In this document: positions 45,266 to 55,847 of the stretch, piece by piece
Position numbering within the stretch: position 1 is the first letter of the stretch
Layout: every line of letters begins with the position of its first letter
Source: Eubacteriales bacterium mix99
Lineage (GTDB): Bacteria > Bacillota > Clostridia > Caldicoprobacterales > DTU083
Assembly: GCA_038396605.1 (NCBI GenBank)
Contig: CP121690.1
Coordinates: forward strand, 2,942,356 to 3,006,355
Direction of reading: 5' to 3'
DNA length: 64,000 bases
The notes under the pieces: model-generated
Seen by the model: the letters and a program-made list of their open reading frames with translations, nothing else
Database searches by the model: none
Told to the model about the DNA's origin: nothing
Position numbers and translations under genes: made by a program

Positions 45266-46147
45266 CTATCTTTTTCGAAGCAGCCTTCCCACCGGTGCAT
45301 TGGCTCCATAATCCAACAAGCCGTTCACAATCTGGCCTTCGCTCAAAGAGCCCAGTTCCCTCAGCTGCTCATCCAATACCCGGATATAATGATATCGGTG
45401 CGGAACGAGTTTCTTTACAACCTCCTGCAGAGACAGTTCGGATAAAACAGCAACGTTCCGTATGGGCATGCTGCCTTCCTTCCGCAGGGATTCCTTTTTA
45501 AACGTGATGTCCTTCAGCATGGCGTAGGTTGCATTGCGTTTCTCCCTGACAGCAGAATATATCAGGAACCCCGCAAGAACAAACAGGGAGTAATTGAAAA
45601 CATGATAATAGAAGCCATACAACCCGGCAGTCACCAGAATTAATGCCAGCAGCAGTCCCATGTTCGAAGCGATCTGCGTTGCCCGTTTCAGCCCCATCTG
45701 CCTGGACAGAACAGCACGCAGGACCCTTCCTCCGTCCAGAGGCAAGGCCGGCAGCGAATTGAACCCGGCCAGCAGAAGATTGTAATTTACAAATTCCGGA
45801 TTCCTGGCAGAGGATGGGATCCATCCCATCTGAATCCCTCCGAAGTACAGGAGAAGCAAAAGGATATTGGACAGGGGACCGGCTGCAGCAACCAGAATCT
45901 CGTGACGGGGATTCAGCTCAAACATGCTCTGGATCCGGATGGCTCCGCCAAAGGGCAGAAGCTCAATTTCATCCACTTTCATCTTCAGCATCCTGGCCAT
46001 CAGAATATGGGACATTTCATGAATGAAAAAAATGAAAAAAACAGCGGTAAAATTACCGCCGTGACCCGTTATCAGAAGCACAGCCACCAGGAGCAGAAGA
46101 TAATTGCTGATATGGATATCGATATCAAATATTCTGCCTATTCGCAT
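45266..46147 (-). CDS. spoIVFB: SpoIVFB-like site-2 intramembrane metalloprotease
   Basis: A 293-residue M50 protease with six or so membrane segments. Zinc ligands are H43-E44-x-x-H47 in FFIHEMSHILM, and the third site is N130-SLPALPLD138-GG. The C-terminal region (about 220-293) looks like a CBS-type domain. SpoIVFB cleaves pro-sigma-K in the mother cell at a late stage of sporulation. The neighbouring SpoIVFA-like gene five bases upstream supports this assignment over a generic M50 protease. Confidence 0.9.
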   Translation of the reverse strand: MRIGRIFDIDIHISNYLLLLVAVLLITGHGGNFTAVFFIFFIHEMSHILMARMLKMKVDEIELLPFGGAIRIQSMFELNPRHEILVAAAGPLSNILLLLLYFGGIQMGWIPSSARNPEFVNYNLLLAGFNSLPALPLDGGRVLRAVLSRQMGLKRATQIASNMGLLLALILVTAGLYGFYYHVFNYSLFVLAGFLIYSAVREKRNATYAMLKDITFKKESLRKEGSMPIRNVAVLSELSLQEVVKKLVPHRYHYIRVLDEQLRELGSLSEGQIVNGLLDYGANAPVGRLLRKR

Positions 46148-46152
46148 GCCGG

Positions 46153-47112
46153 CTATACACCTTTCTGCTCCGAAGTCTGATTGGCATGCCGGATATAGTT
46201 CAGCGGATCCACTGCTTTATCCTTCCTCCATATCTCAAAGTGAAGCATCGGCTGCGCCGCTTTCGACGATGCTCCGATGGTGCCCAGCTTCTCCCCCACA
46301 TTTACGCTTTGTCCGGCTTTTACATTGATTTTCCCGCATCTTCCGTAAAAGGAAAAAATCTGGTCTCCATGATCCACCCATACGGAAGAGCCATAAAGTT
46401 CATGCTTCTCCACAGCCGCCACCACGCCGGCCGCCGTTGCATAGAAAGGAGCATGATCGGCAGCTGTGATATCAATCCCCTTATTCTCATACATGCCGTC
46501 TGAGGAACTCAGGGGAATTTGTTCCTTGAATACCTGTGTCACCTCCCCCTGAATCGGAGCACGGAACTTCAGAGCGTTCCCCTCCCGGGCCTTGCTGTCC
46601 TTTGTCCCGCTCCCGGAATCTTTCGTATCCTGCTGAAAAACGGAACGTACCTTTCCCGGAATGGACTTCCCGATGAATTTCAGTTTCCCCAGTGCCTTAT
46701 CCAGGTCAAATTCATGGGTAATCGCCATTTTCACCTGATCCACAGCAGTCTGTGCAAAGGGCAGTCGGATGCTGTTCAGCAGGAAAATAACAAGAGCAAT
46801 CAACGCGGCCACCGCAATCCTTTTCATCAGGGAAGCAATCCATCCGCCTTCCCTCCGGTTGCTCTTTGAAGAAGCGGAAGAACCATAAAGAGCCGGATGG
46901 GTCCGCGGGCGGACGATGCCCCTTTCCTCACCGCTTCTCTTTCTGGAATCCCGCAGATCGGCCAGGCGATAGGGGCTTTCATGGCCCGCATCCTTCGGAC
47001 TGGCAGCTATACGGCGAACCGGTACTCCGCTGTCCGGATGATCCGGCCTTTCTGCAGGCCTGTTCCGATGAATCGTTCTGCCCTGTATGACAACAGACTG
47101 TTTTCCTTCCAT
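46153..47112 (-). CDS. spoIVFA: SpoIVFA-like membrane protein with degenerate M23 domain
   Basis: A 319-residue protein. A long basic, Arg/Ser-rich cytoplasmic N-terminus (about 1-95) and one membrane segment (about 96-113) precede the C-terminal lysostaphin-like M23 domain (about 195-305). Active M23 enzymes have HxxxD and HxH; here these read NKGIDI and MLHFE, so the first zinc His of each motif is lost. The same loss is seen in SpoIVFA, which holds SpoIVFB inactive. Position directly before the M50 protease supports the regulatory role. The cytoplasmic N-terminus is longer than I would expect. Confidence 0.85.
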   Translation of the reverse strand: MEGKQSVVIQGRTIHRNRPAERPDHPDSGVPVRRIAASPKDAGHESPYRLADLRDSRKRSGEERGIVRPRTHPALYGSSASSKSNRREGGWIASLMKRIAVAALIALVIFLLNSIRLPFAQTAVDQVKMAITHEFDLDKALGKLKFIGKSIPGKVRSVFQQDTKDSGSGTKDSKAREGNALKFRAPIQGEVTQVFKEQIPLSSSDGMYENKGIDITAADHAPFYATAAGVVAAVEKHELYGSSVWVDHGDQIFSFYGRCGKINVKAGQSVNVGEKLGTIGASSKAAQPMLHFEIWRKDKAVDPLNYIRHANQTSEQKGV

Positions 47113-47201
47113 AGAACCGTTCCTCCTCTTTATCGGACCGGGACATCAACTGGCATGTCTCCTGTATAGATATATTACAGAGGAGAAAAGATTATGCTCC
47201 A

Positions 47202-47642
47202 TTAAAAATCCATGGAGGATCCTTCCGCGTCATCCTCCCCACCCGGCGGATTGACCAGATAGCGCCAGTCCAGATCTCCCCGCTGTACCGCCTTCAGCAT
47301 CACCTCAGCAGTAGCAATGTTGGTGGCAAGAGGAATATTGTGTACGTCGCACAGTCTCAGGAGGGCATTGACATCCGGTTCATGAGGCTGAGCCGTCAGG
47401 GGATCCCGCAGGAAAATAATCAGATCAATACGGTTGTAGGCCACTCTGGAACCGATCTGCTGATCTCCGCCCATTGGTCCGGAAAGAAAGCGGTGAATCT
47501 TCAGACCAGTTGCTTCAGCCACCAGCTTTCCCGTGGTTCCGGTTGCGCACAGCCGGTGATCCTTCAGGATCTGCTGATAGGCAATACACAGGTTTATCAT
47601 ATCTTCTTTTTTCTTATCGTGGGCAATTAAAGCGATATTCAA
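47202..47642 (-). CDS. mgsA: Methylglyoxal synthase
   Basis: Converts dihydroxyacetone phosphate to methylglyoxal and phosphate, 146 residues. Signatures are [13 protein letters not shown] (catalytic His and neighbouring Asp), [23 protein letters not shown] and [16 protein letters not shown]. The start is TTG 47642, seven bases after AGGAGG; the first ATG nearby is out of frame, and the long open frame adds 49 uncharacteristic residues. It lies 11 bases after rodA. Confidence 0.94.
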   Translation of the reverse strand: MNIALIAHDKKKEDMINLCIAYQQILKDHRLCATGTTGKLVAEATGLKIHRFLSGPMGGDQQIGSRVAYNRIDLIIFLRDPLTAQPHEPDVNALLRLCDVHNIPLATNIATAEVMLKAVQRGDLDWRYLVNPPGGEDDAEGSSMDF

Positions 47643-47653
47643 TCCATGACCTC

Positions 47654-48811
47654 CTAAAAAGTAATCTTTTGTCTGCGCATGCCGACATTGAGAACGAGAC
47701 CAAAAGAAATCATATTGATCCACATGGAACTGCCGCCATAACTCATAAAGGGCAGAGGGATGCCGGTAATCGGCATAATACCCATGCACATTCCAATGTT
47801 TTCAAACACATGAAACAGAGCCATGGAAGCAACCCCTATGCAAATAAGGGAGCCCAGATGATCTCTGGCCCTGGACGCAATACGAACCGTTCTGATAATT
47901 AATAGAAGGTACAGAACAATAATCGTGATGCCCCCGAGAAAGCCCAGAGCTTCCGCTGTGACTGCAAAAATAAAATCCGTATCCTTGGCAGGCAGAAAGT
48001 TCAGCTGACTCAACATATTATGAAGCAGAAATCCGCCGCTTCCCAACCGGCCGGTCAATTGGCCGGATCCAACGGCCATTTTGGACTGTATGGCCTGCAT
48101 TCCCTTTCCGGTAGGATCCAGTCCGGGATTCAGGAAAACCAGAATACGGTTTTTTTGATATTTATCCAGAAATTTGAACCATACAGGGGGAATCGCAGCA
48201 ACACCGACACCAATCACACCAAACAGCAGTTTGTAATCGATCCCTGCAACAAAAATCATGCCCATAAAGATAACGATCAGCACCAGGGCTGTTCCCAAAT
48301 CCGGCTGTATGACAATAAACACAAAGGGAACCGCCAGAGTCAGCAGGATTTGTGCCATACTGCCGAAATTATTGATTCCTGTCTCTTCTTTTTTGGACAT
48401 AATGCGGGCAAGGGAAAGAATGACGGAGATCTTGGCAAATTCCGAAGGCTGCAGCTGATACGGGCCGATGGGAATCCAGCTCTGGGCGCCCCCGCGCGTT
48501 TGCCCTTTCAATTTCACTGCAATCAACATGGCGACAACAATCCAGTAAAAATATACGGACAAATCAATAATCGTATGATAATCTACGCTGACTACCACCA
48601 GCATAAGCACCAGTCCGGAAACAAACCAAAGGATCTGCAGTTTGACCTGCCTCATATTGAAACTGCCAAATATTTCTGAAAGAGCGTTGTCGCCTGCCTC
48701 TACCGGGGAGCGGGTCGCCAGGATAATTCCAAATAACCCGATAACGGTAATCAGCAGGATAATGATAAGCAAAGCGAAATCAAAATTGCGTATCAATCGT
48801 TTGTCAAACAT
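47654..48811 (-). CDS. rodA: Rod-shape peptidoglycan polymerase RodA
   Basis: SEDS-family polytopic membrane glycosyltransferase, 385 residues, about ten membrane segments. Family motifs include [21 protein letters not shown] (split as SWIPIG and QPSEFAK, near residue 110), QPDLGTALV and the C-terminal [14 protein letters not shown]. In the elongasome it works with the class B PBP encoded at 50789. Location downstream of minE and in an mre-mrd array favours RodA over FtsW. Confidence 0.93.
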   Translation of the reverse strand: MFDKRLIRNFDFALLIIILLITVIGLFGIILATRSPVEAGDNALSEIFGSFNMRQVKLQILWFVSGLVLMLVVVSVDYHTIIDLSVYFYWIVVAMLIAVKLKGQTRGGAQSWIPIGPYQLQPSEFAKISVILSLARIMSKKEETGINNFGSMAQILLTLAVPFVFIVIQPDLGTALVLIVIFMGMIFVAGIDYKLLFGVIGVGVAAIPPVWFKFLDKYQKNRILVFLNPGLDPTGKGMQAIQSKMAVGSGQLTGRLGSGGFLLHNMLSQLNFLPAKDTDFIFAVTAEALGFLGGITIIVLYLLLIIRTVRIASRARDHLGSLICIGVASMALFHVFENIGMCMGIMPITGIPLPFMSYGGSSMWINMISFGLVLNVGMRRQKITF

Positions 48812-48843
48812 TTAAGATTCTACTCCATCTCTGATCATTCAAC

Positions 48844-49134
48844 TTATCCATTGTTCTTTCCCATATTCTTTACTCTTTTGATGGGAATATTGGCAATCAG
48901 GGCAGAAGTATACTTATCCTCTTCCTGCTCAACCCGGGACAAACGGATATCAAACCCCTTTTCATCAATCTCCATATAATTGGAAATCACTTTGGCGATA
49001 TCACCCTTCACCATATCCAAAAATTTGGGTGAAACATTGGCACGGTCATGAATCAATACCAATTGCAAGCGTTCTTTTGCAATATCCTTGCTTTTATTGT
49101 CTTCCTTGCCGAAAAACCTGAAAAAATCAAGCAA
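48844..49134 (-). CDS. minE: Cell division topological specificity factor MinE
   Basis: A 96-residue protein that stimulates MinD ATPase and drives its release from the membrane. An N-terminal amphipathic segment (MLDFFRFFG) and the MinD-binding region KERLQLVLIHDRANVSP are typical; the C-terminal half dimerises. Its presence implies a Min system with MinE rather than the DivIVA-only arrangement of Bacillus. It starts six bases after minD. Confidence 0.95.
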   Translation of the reverse strand: MLDFFRFFGKEDNKSKDIAKERLQLVLIHDRANVSPKFLDMVKGDIAKVISNYMEIDEKGFDIRLSRVEQEEDKYTSALIANIPIKRVKNMGKNNG

Positions 49135-49140
49135 TGTCCA

Positions 49141-49959
49141 TCACCCTTTCCATGTTTTCTTTTTATTTTTCACGGTAAAGAGATTACGCAGCCTGTCCAT
49201 GAAAGTTTCCTCAGTATCCATGTCCAGCAAAGGAACTTTCTCTCCCAGCAGACGTTTTGCAATATTGCGGTAAGCCTGCCCGGCAAAGGAGGAACTTCCC
49301 GTAACAACAGGCTCTCCACGGTTACTGGAGATGATGATCTCTTCATCATCCGGTACCACACCCAGAAGATCCACTCCCAGAATATCAATGGTATCATCGA
49401 TGTTCATCATATCCCCCCGCTTTACCATGTCCATCCGGAGCCGATTGATGATGAGCTGTGGATTGGTCAGCTCATTGGACGCGAGAAGACCGATGATCCG
49501 ATCGGCATCCCGTACGGCAGAGACTTCGGGCATTGTTATCACCACCGCCTTGTCCGCTCCGGCTATGGCATTTTTAAATCCCTGCTCAATACCGGCCGGA
49601 CAGTCAATGAGGATAAAATCAAACTGATCTCTCAGATCCTCACAAAGCTTCTGCATCTGTGCGGGAGTGACGGCATTTTTATCTCTTGTCTGTGCCGCCG
49701 GAAGCAGATACAGGCAGTTAAACCGCTTGTCCCGGATCAGGGCCTGCTTCATCCTGCAAACCCCTTCCACCACATCCACCAGATCGTATACAATCCGATT
49801 CTCCAAACCCATCACCACATCCAGGTTCCGGAGGCCGATGTCCGCATCGATCAACACCGTTCTTTTCCCTTCCAGGGCAAGAGCCGTGCCGATATTTGCC
49901 GTTGTTGTGGTTTTCCCCACTCCGCCTTTTCCCGACGTTATCACAATTACTTCTCCCAT
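49141..49959 (-). CDS. minD: Septum site-determining ATPase MinD
   Basis: A 272-residue ParA-family ATPase. The deviant Walker A GKGGVGKTTT is at about 10-19, with both lysines. DADIGLRNLD near residue 38 and DCPAGIE near 119 are the other nucleotide-site motifs. The C-terminal basic amphipathic tail (MDRLRNLFTVKNKKK) serves as membrane targeting sequence. It recruits MinC to block misplaced FtsZ rings. Between minC and minE. Confidence 0.97.
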   Translation of the reverse strand: MGEVIVITSGKGGVGKTTTTANIGTALALEGKRTVLIDADIGLRNLDVVMGLENRIVYDLVDVVEGVCRMKQALIRDKRFNCLYLLPAAQTRDKNAVTPAQMQKLCEDLRDQFDFILIDCPAGIEQGFKNAIAGADKAVVITMPEVSAVRDADRIIGLLASNELTNPQLIINRLRMDMVKRGDMMNIDDTIDILGVDLLGVVPDDEEIIISSNRGEPVVTGSSSFAGQAYRNIAKRLLGEKVPLLDMDTEETFMDRLRNLFTVKNKKKTWKG

Positions 49960-49970
49960 TACTTTTCCCC

Positions 49971-50660
49971 CTATATTCTATTCGTCTGCAGCATCGGATC
50001 CTGTCTTCCCCTTCCCGGAAGGTAAGGCTCAATGAACAGATGATTCTCTTTTACATAGGCAATCTCCGGGCAGGAGGGCTTTGTCGTTTCTCCTTCGGGG
50101 GCCCTTGCGATCGTTCCTGCAATCCGCAACTGGGTGGGAAGAAGACAACAGGCAGCAACAACCGCTTTGACATTGCCGTCCGCTCCTGCCTGGGCAATGC
50201 CACGCAGTATACCGAGGACCAGTATATTGCCCCCGGCAATCAATTCCCCGCCGGGATTGACATCCCCAACCACAACAATGTTTCCTTTATAGGAAACGCA
50301 CTGTCCGCTTCGGACGGTACCCCGAATAAACCGGGTCATCCCCTCTTCCAGACAAACAAAGGATCCGGAATGATCCTCCGACGGCAAGTCTTCCTCCTTA
50401 ATCGGTTCCGGATTTCCACAGAATTCCACGGTCCCTGGTTTCAGATACCGGGAAAACAGTTTCAATATCTGCTTCTGCTCCTCCGGCTCAAATTCCCGGC
50501 CGGTAAAAATCAGATTGACTTTGGTGCCATCAAAAAAAAGCTTGCCGGACTGAAGCTTTCTCAGAAAGCTGTCCATAATATCCGGAAGGTTGGCCTCACG
50601 GGCTGCATAAATATTCAGCCCGCCCCGGGTACCTTTAAACCGTACGGATTCTTCGATCAT
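49971..50660 (-). CDS. minC: Septum site-determining protein MinC
   Basis: A 229-residue FtsZ inhibitor. The N-terminal domain (about 1-100) is divergent as usual. The C-terminal beta-helix (about 115-215) shows RGTVRSGQCVSYKGNIVVVGDVNPGGEL as RGTVRSGQ and VVVGDVNPG, and GNILVLG and IAGTIAR, typical of the MinD-binding MinC_C domain. First of the minC-minD-minE set. It follows mrdA by 128 bases. Confidence 0.93.
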   Translation of the reverse strand: MIEESVRFKGTRGGLNIYAAREANLPDIMDSFLRKLQSGKLFFDGTKVNLIFTGREFEPEEQKQILKLFSRYLKPGTVEFCGNPEPIKEEDLPSEDHSGSFVCLEEGMTRFIRGTVRSGQCVSYKGNIVVVGDVNPGGELIAGGNILVLGILRGIAQAGADGNVKAVVAACCLLPTQLRIAGTIARAPEGETTKPSCPEIAYVKENHLFIEPYLPGRGRQDPMLQTNRI

Positions 50661-50788
50661 TTTTCTATCTATCCCCCGATGTCATCACGAATGGTCAATT
50701 AATAAATATTCTACAAATTCAAGCGGATTCCTCTATTTTTGATATCTTTTTGCAGTGCGCCGGACAGCCGGAAACAAAAGCTCTTTTG

Positions 50789-53218
50789 TCATTGGGACAG
50801 TTGATTGGAAGGCAAAAGATCGTTGTGCTGATCCTGGCCCTTCAGCCGGTAATATTCCTCAATGATCCGCCTTGCCACAGGGGCTGCATTCCCCGCCTGC
50901 TTTCCGTTGGGAACCGCTACCACCACCACGACCTCCGGTTTATCATAGGGAGTAAAGGCGGTGAACCATGCCGTATTCCTCTCCACCTGTCCCGGAACAA
51001 CCTGCGCCGTTCCTGTCTTGCCGCCGAGAGTGATGGAAGGATCCAGACCGGTAAACGCCTTGACTCCCGAGCCATGACCGCCCGGACCCCCGGTTGCATA
51101 AACAACGCGGTGCATGCCTTCCTTGATGGCTTCCTGATATTTCTTCCTGATCTGCAGCTGCTCAAATTTCGGATCCGTTTCCTGAATCACCTTGCCTTCC
51201 GGAGACCGGATTTCTTTCATGATATGGGTTTCCAGCACCCGGTTGCCGTTTACCAGAGCCGCAACATACCGGGCAATCGCCAGGGGGCTGACACTGGTAG
51301 CACTTTGCCCGATAAAGGTCCGCAGATACTCCATGTCGGACCATTTCCCCTGATAGGAGATATCGCACAGATCATTGGCCGCTTTCCGGATTGCCTTATC
51401 CTTTTCCCTGAAAATCTTATTGTCCGTCAGGTAACGAATCAGCCTGGTGTATTCGCTTCCAATATCAACAATCTCCTTTATCTGCGGGCTGGCAAGATCT
51501 TTCCCGTATTTATCCTTCATCAATTGCTTTACCGAACCATAAGCCGTTCTTTTGCGGTTTCTCTCCACAACCTCCGGACTGGAAACCACGTTCTGGTCCT
51601 TTTTATTGTCCAGAGTCAGAAGCTCCAGCCCCGTCGGACCATCCAGGCCGAACCGGACGGCCCATTTGTGAAGATCCTCAATCCCCAGCCGGTCCCCAAT
51701 GGCAGTAAAGTAATAGTTACAGGACACCTTCAGTGCATCCATAATATTCACCCTGCCATGCCCGTATTTGCTCCAGCAGGCTGGCGCTGTAGGCCGAAGC
51801 CGATATCGGTCCAATATGGTCTCCTGTACGGAAACCTTCCCTTCCATGAGAGCCGCCGTGCCTACCAGCATTTTGAACACGGAGCCCGGCTCCATGCCGC
51901 CCTGAAAAGCAAGGGCAAACAATGGATTGGAAGGATCCTTTGCCAGATTGCTGTACTCCTCTGTTTTGATCCCCCTGGCAAAATCATTCAGATCATAAGG
52001 GTATGGGCTGTCGGCAGAGCTGGCCATGGCAAGAATCTCCCCGGTATTGGCATCCAGTATAACAGCGGCTCCGTTGTGGGCAAGGGGAGCCTGGTTGTCC
52101 CCATCGTAGGGCTCGATCCCCTCCCTCATCTTACTCAGCTCTTCCTTTAGAATATCCTCCGTACGGCGCTGCAGACGAATATCCATGGTCAATACCGCAT
52201 CATCACCGTTCCATGGAACCTTCTCTTCCAGAACCTGAATCACCCGCCGGGATGCATCCACTTCCGCCTTCAGATAGCCCTGCTTCTTCTTCGTGTTGCC
52301 GGTCAGCCATTTCTCTGCATAAGCTTCCACGCCATCCTGACCATATTTATCGCTGTAGACATTATAACCATCCTGTTCCGGAGTCTTTCCATTCTTTTTT
52401 TTATAGGACTCCATATTGTTTTCCGTGATTCTCCCGACATAGCCAACAATATGCTGAGCGCTCTCCCCATAGGGATAATACCTGTTCAGTTCAACCACAG
52501 TCTGAATACCGGAAAGCTCATCGGCATTGGTTTCGATACCGGAAACGGTCCGGTAATTGATATCCTCTGCAATTTTCACCGGTTCGTCCTGCCGAAAGCG
52601 GTTTAAGTACAGATCCAGCCGGATGGAAATGATCTTCCGCGCCGTCTCATCCGGAACGGATTTTTTTATCTTATAATGCTCCCTCAACTCTGCCAGCATC
52701 TGATCCGCCGGCAGATCCTTTTTCGTCTTTCCTTTCATCCCGATGCTTTCTCTCCAGGCATCGTAGCGCTTTTTGGCAGTGTCTTTATTCTTTGTACCGA
52801 AATTATAGTAGAATCCGCCGGAAGTCTTTTGCCCGGTATCGTTCGGAACGATGGAGCTGTTTTTAATGGGAATACTGTCCAGCAGGGTTTCCCCGTTCTT
52901 TTCCAAAATATCAATGGCCTTCAGAAGAACCGCATTGATCTTTTCTCCGTCGGTGGGAAGCCAGCGCCTGTCCACCTGAGCGACATAGGTCTGCCGGTTT
53001 ACGGCAAGAGGAATCCCGTTGCGGTCCAGAATGTTTCCCCTGGCTCCTTTCAGAGTCACCGAGATCTGCTTGCGCTCCTGAGCCATGTTATAGTAATACT
53101 CACCCTTGCTCACAGTAAGGTAAGCCAGGCGGGTACCAAGTGCGGTAAACAGGAGAACAACCACCAGGCCGAAAACAAAAAAACGATTTTTCATCAGGTG
53201 TAGAAACTTTTTCATCAT
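50789..53218 (-). CDS. mrdA: Class B penicillin-binding protein 2 (elongation transpeptidase)
   Basis: An 809-residue membrane-anchored transpeptidase for lateral wall synthesis. One membrane segment (about 10-28) precedes the pedestal domain with ARGNILDRNGIPLAVN. The transpeptidase has SxxK in EPGSVFKML, SxN in VSCNYYF, and KTG in GGKTGTAQV. A long insertion (about 180 residues) near the N-terminal domain explains the size; no PASTA domains are present. It follows mreBCD, the standard place for the RodA partner. Start at ATG 53218 (a second ATG follows), with AAGGGA 12 bases upstream. Confidence 0.92.
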   Translation of the reverse strand: MMKKFLHLMKNRFFVFGLVVVLLFTALGTRLAYLTVSKGEYYYNMAQERKQISVTLKGARGNILDRNGIPLAVNRQTYVAQVDRRWLPTDGEKINAVLLKAIDILEKNGETLLDSIPIKNSSIVPNDTGQKTSGGFYYNFGTKNKDTAKKRYDAWRESIGMKGKTKKDLPADQMLAELREHYKIKKSVPDETARKIISIRLDLYLNRFRQDEPVKIAEDINYRTVSGIETNADELSGIQTVVELNRYYPYGESAQHIVGYVGRITENNMESYKKKNGKTPEQDGYNVYSDKYGQDGVEAYAEKWLTGNTKKKQGYLKAEVDASRRVIQVLEEKVPWNGDDAVLTMDIRLQRRTEDILKEELSKMREGIEPYDGDNQAPLAHNGAAVILDANTGEILAMASSADSPYPYDLNDFARGIKTEEYSNLAKDPSNPLFALAFQGGMEPGSVFKMLVGTAALMEGKVSVQETILDRYRLRPTAPACWSKYGHGRVNIMDALKVSCNYYFTAIGDRLGIEDLHKWAVRFGLDGPTGLELLTLDNKKDQNVVSSPEVVERNRKRTAYGSVKQLMKDKYGKDLASPQIKEIVDIGSEYTRLIRYLTDNKIFREKDKAIRKAANDLCDISYQGKWSDMEYLRTFIGQSATSVSPLAIARYVAALVNGNRVLETHIMKEIRSPEGKVIQETDPKFEQLQIRKKYQEAIKEGMHRVVYATGGPGGHGSGVKAFTGLDPSITLGGKTGTAQVVPGQVERNTAWFTAFTPYDKPEVVVVVAVPNGKQAGNAAPVARRIIEEYYRLKGQDQHNDLLPSNQLSQ

Positions 53219-53260
53219 ATGGAAACCAAATCCCTTCGAAAACAACCCATGCTGCCTATT

Positions 53261-53269
53261 ATTTTATCA
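53261..53269 (-). promoter_or_regulatory. Extended -10 promoter of mrdA
   Basis: TGATAAAAT on the minus strand: -10 TAAAAT at 53266-53261 with TG one base upstream. It lies between the mreD terminator and the mrdA start. Confidence 0.45.
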
Positions 53270-53290
53270 TGACAAGCTCAAAGAAAAAAG

Positions 53291-53335
53291 GGAAAAAAGA
53301 AAGCATCTCCAGGCAGAATGCCTGTATAAGATGCT
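53291..53335 (-). terminator. Terminator between mreD and mrdA
   Basis: A two-part stem AGCATCT..AGGCA / TGCCT..AGATGCT (53335-53302) followed by TTCTTTTTTCCC on the minus strand. It separates the mreBCD block from mrdA-min. Confidence 0.85.
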
Positions 53336-53390
53336 GTAGAAACAAGAAGGATGAGACTCCGCCTCTGTTTTCCCTGCCTGCACATTCCGA

Positions 53391-53903
53391 CTAAATTCTC
53401 CGGAAATGCCATTTTCGGCTCATAAACCTCTGCTGATAAAGCAAGGACATCCATCGAAAGATCAACGGCATAAAAACTGCCGTGTAAAGGGCTTCCGGCA
53501 CAATCACCCGGGCAAACCCAAAATACATGGGCATACCTGCCCGGTTGAAATATAAATACAGCATCATCATCATCCCCCGGAGCAGGGAACCAATAAAAAC
53601 GACAAACAGAGGGACAAAGATCTTGTCTACAAAAACCTTATCATACAATAAGCCGATCAGGTAGCCGATTATCATATACTGAAGGGCATTCACTCCAATG
53701 GAATGCCCATACAAAACATCCTGCAGCAGACCTCCGAAAAAGCCAGCCAACATTCCGGCGTTGCCGCCTCCCAGGAGAGCAAAGCATGTCGTAAGAATTA
53801 AAAGGGTATCCGGCTGGATGCCGACAATCTGTAAAAACGGGAGCAAGGCAGACTGCAGAATGACATTCCCCAGCAAAATTGCTGCTATGGTGCAAATCTT
53901 CAT
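53391..53903 (-). CDS. mreD: Rod shape-determining protein MreD
   Basis: A 170-residue membrane protein with about five hydrophobic segments. A conserved GFFGGLLQDVLYG block near residue 57 is typical of MreD. It is a poorly conserved elongasome component linking MreC to the membrane. It follows mreC by 18 bases. Confidence 0.92.
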   Translation of the reverse strand: MKICTIAAILLGNVILQSALLPFLQIVGIQPDTLLILTTCFALLGGGNAGMLAGFFGGLLQDVLYGHSIGVNALQYMIIGYLIGLLYDKVFVDKIFVPLFVVFIGSLLRGMMMMLYLYFNRAGMPMYFGFARVIVPEALYTAVFMPLIFRWMSLLYQQRFMSRKWHFRRI

Positions 53904-53921
53904 CTTAAAGTCCCTGCCTCC

Positions 53922-54761
53922 TCATTCGTTCACCCTGCGGATCACCAATACTTCTTCAATCCGCAGAAAGTCGGCATCCGGTTTTACAATTGCGGTTTTG
54001 TACGTTTCCCGTTTCTCCGAAGACACCTCCATGACCTCTCCGATATTGATCCCCTTTGGAAAGATTCCATCCAGACCGGATGTAATGATCCGATCGCCTA
54101 TCACAACATCCGAATCCAGCGGAAGGTTGATCATCTGACACAAGCCATCTTCAAAGGTCAGAGTGTTATTTCCCTTCACCATGCCATTGTCCCGGGTCCG
54201 CTCGATCAGGGCACTCACAGAGCTCTGTCCATCCACTATGGTCCGGACCTTGGACCAATGGCTCCCCACATCGGTTACTCTTCCGATCAGGCCCTTGTCC
54301 GTCACCACAGCCATGTTGACGGTAATACCATCTTTGGAACCCTTGTCAGCTGTCAGCGTATTGAACCAGTTTCCAGGGTCTTTGCCTGTGATCCGAACGC
54401 CGGTAACCGTGAACAGATCCCGATCTTCCTTAAAATCCAGCAGAGTCCTCAGCCGTTCGTTCTCCCGAACGGTTTCATCCATCTTCAACTGCTGCTGTTC
54501 CAGCTGAGCCACCCTGTCCTTCAGCTCTTCATACTTTGCTGTCAGCTGCCTTCGCTCTCCAATGGAACGAAAAAGCTTCGACACGGAGGTTGCAATCCGA
54601 TACATAAAGCCCTGGACAGGGGTGACCACCTCACCTACCGCACCTTCCAATGCGGTAAGCTTCACCCGCTGTCCCGAAGTAACAATGGCCAGTACACTCA
54701 ACAGAACTGCCAGAAAAATGGCAACTGCCAGCGGCTTCCGTTTAAAGAACTGGGGCAACAA
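53922..54761 (-). CDS. mreC: Rod shape-determining protein MreC
   Basis: A 279-residue bitopic membrane protein. A membrane segment (about 10-29) and a coiled coil (about 65-105, LKDRVAQLEQQQLKMDE) precede a beta-barrel domain with VTGKDPGNWFNT-like and DKGLIGRV motifs. MreC connects MreB to the periplasmic-side synthases. It lies nine bases after mreB. Confidence 0.95.
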   Translation of the reverse strand: MLPQFFKRKPLAVAIFLAVLLSVLAIVTSGQRVKLTALEGAVGEVVTPVQGFMYRIATSVSKLFRSIGERRQLTAKYEELKDRVAQLEQQQLKMDETVRENERLRTLLDFKEDRDLFTVTGVRITGKDPGNWFNTLTADKGSKDGITVNMAVVTDKGLIGRVTDVGSHWSKVRTIVDGQSSVSALIERTRDNGMVKGNNTLTFEDGLCQMINLPLDSDVVIGDRIITSGLDGIFPKGINIGEVMEVSSEKRETYKTAIVKPDADFLRIEEVLVIRRVNE

Positions 54762-54770
54762 TCTCTCCCC

Positions 54771-55847
<1,077 letters not shown>

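Noticed and set aside
43310-45445. A 711-codon plus-strand frame over the radical SAM gene
   Set aside because: The minus-strand frame has the CxxxCxxC cluster motif and coupled neighbours; the plus-strand frame is a shadow.
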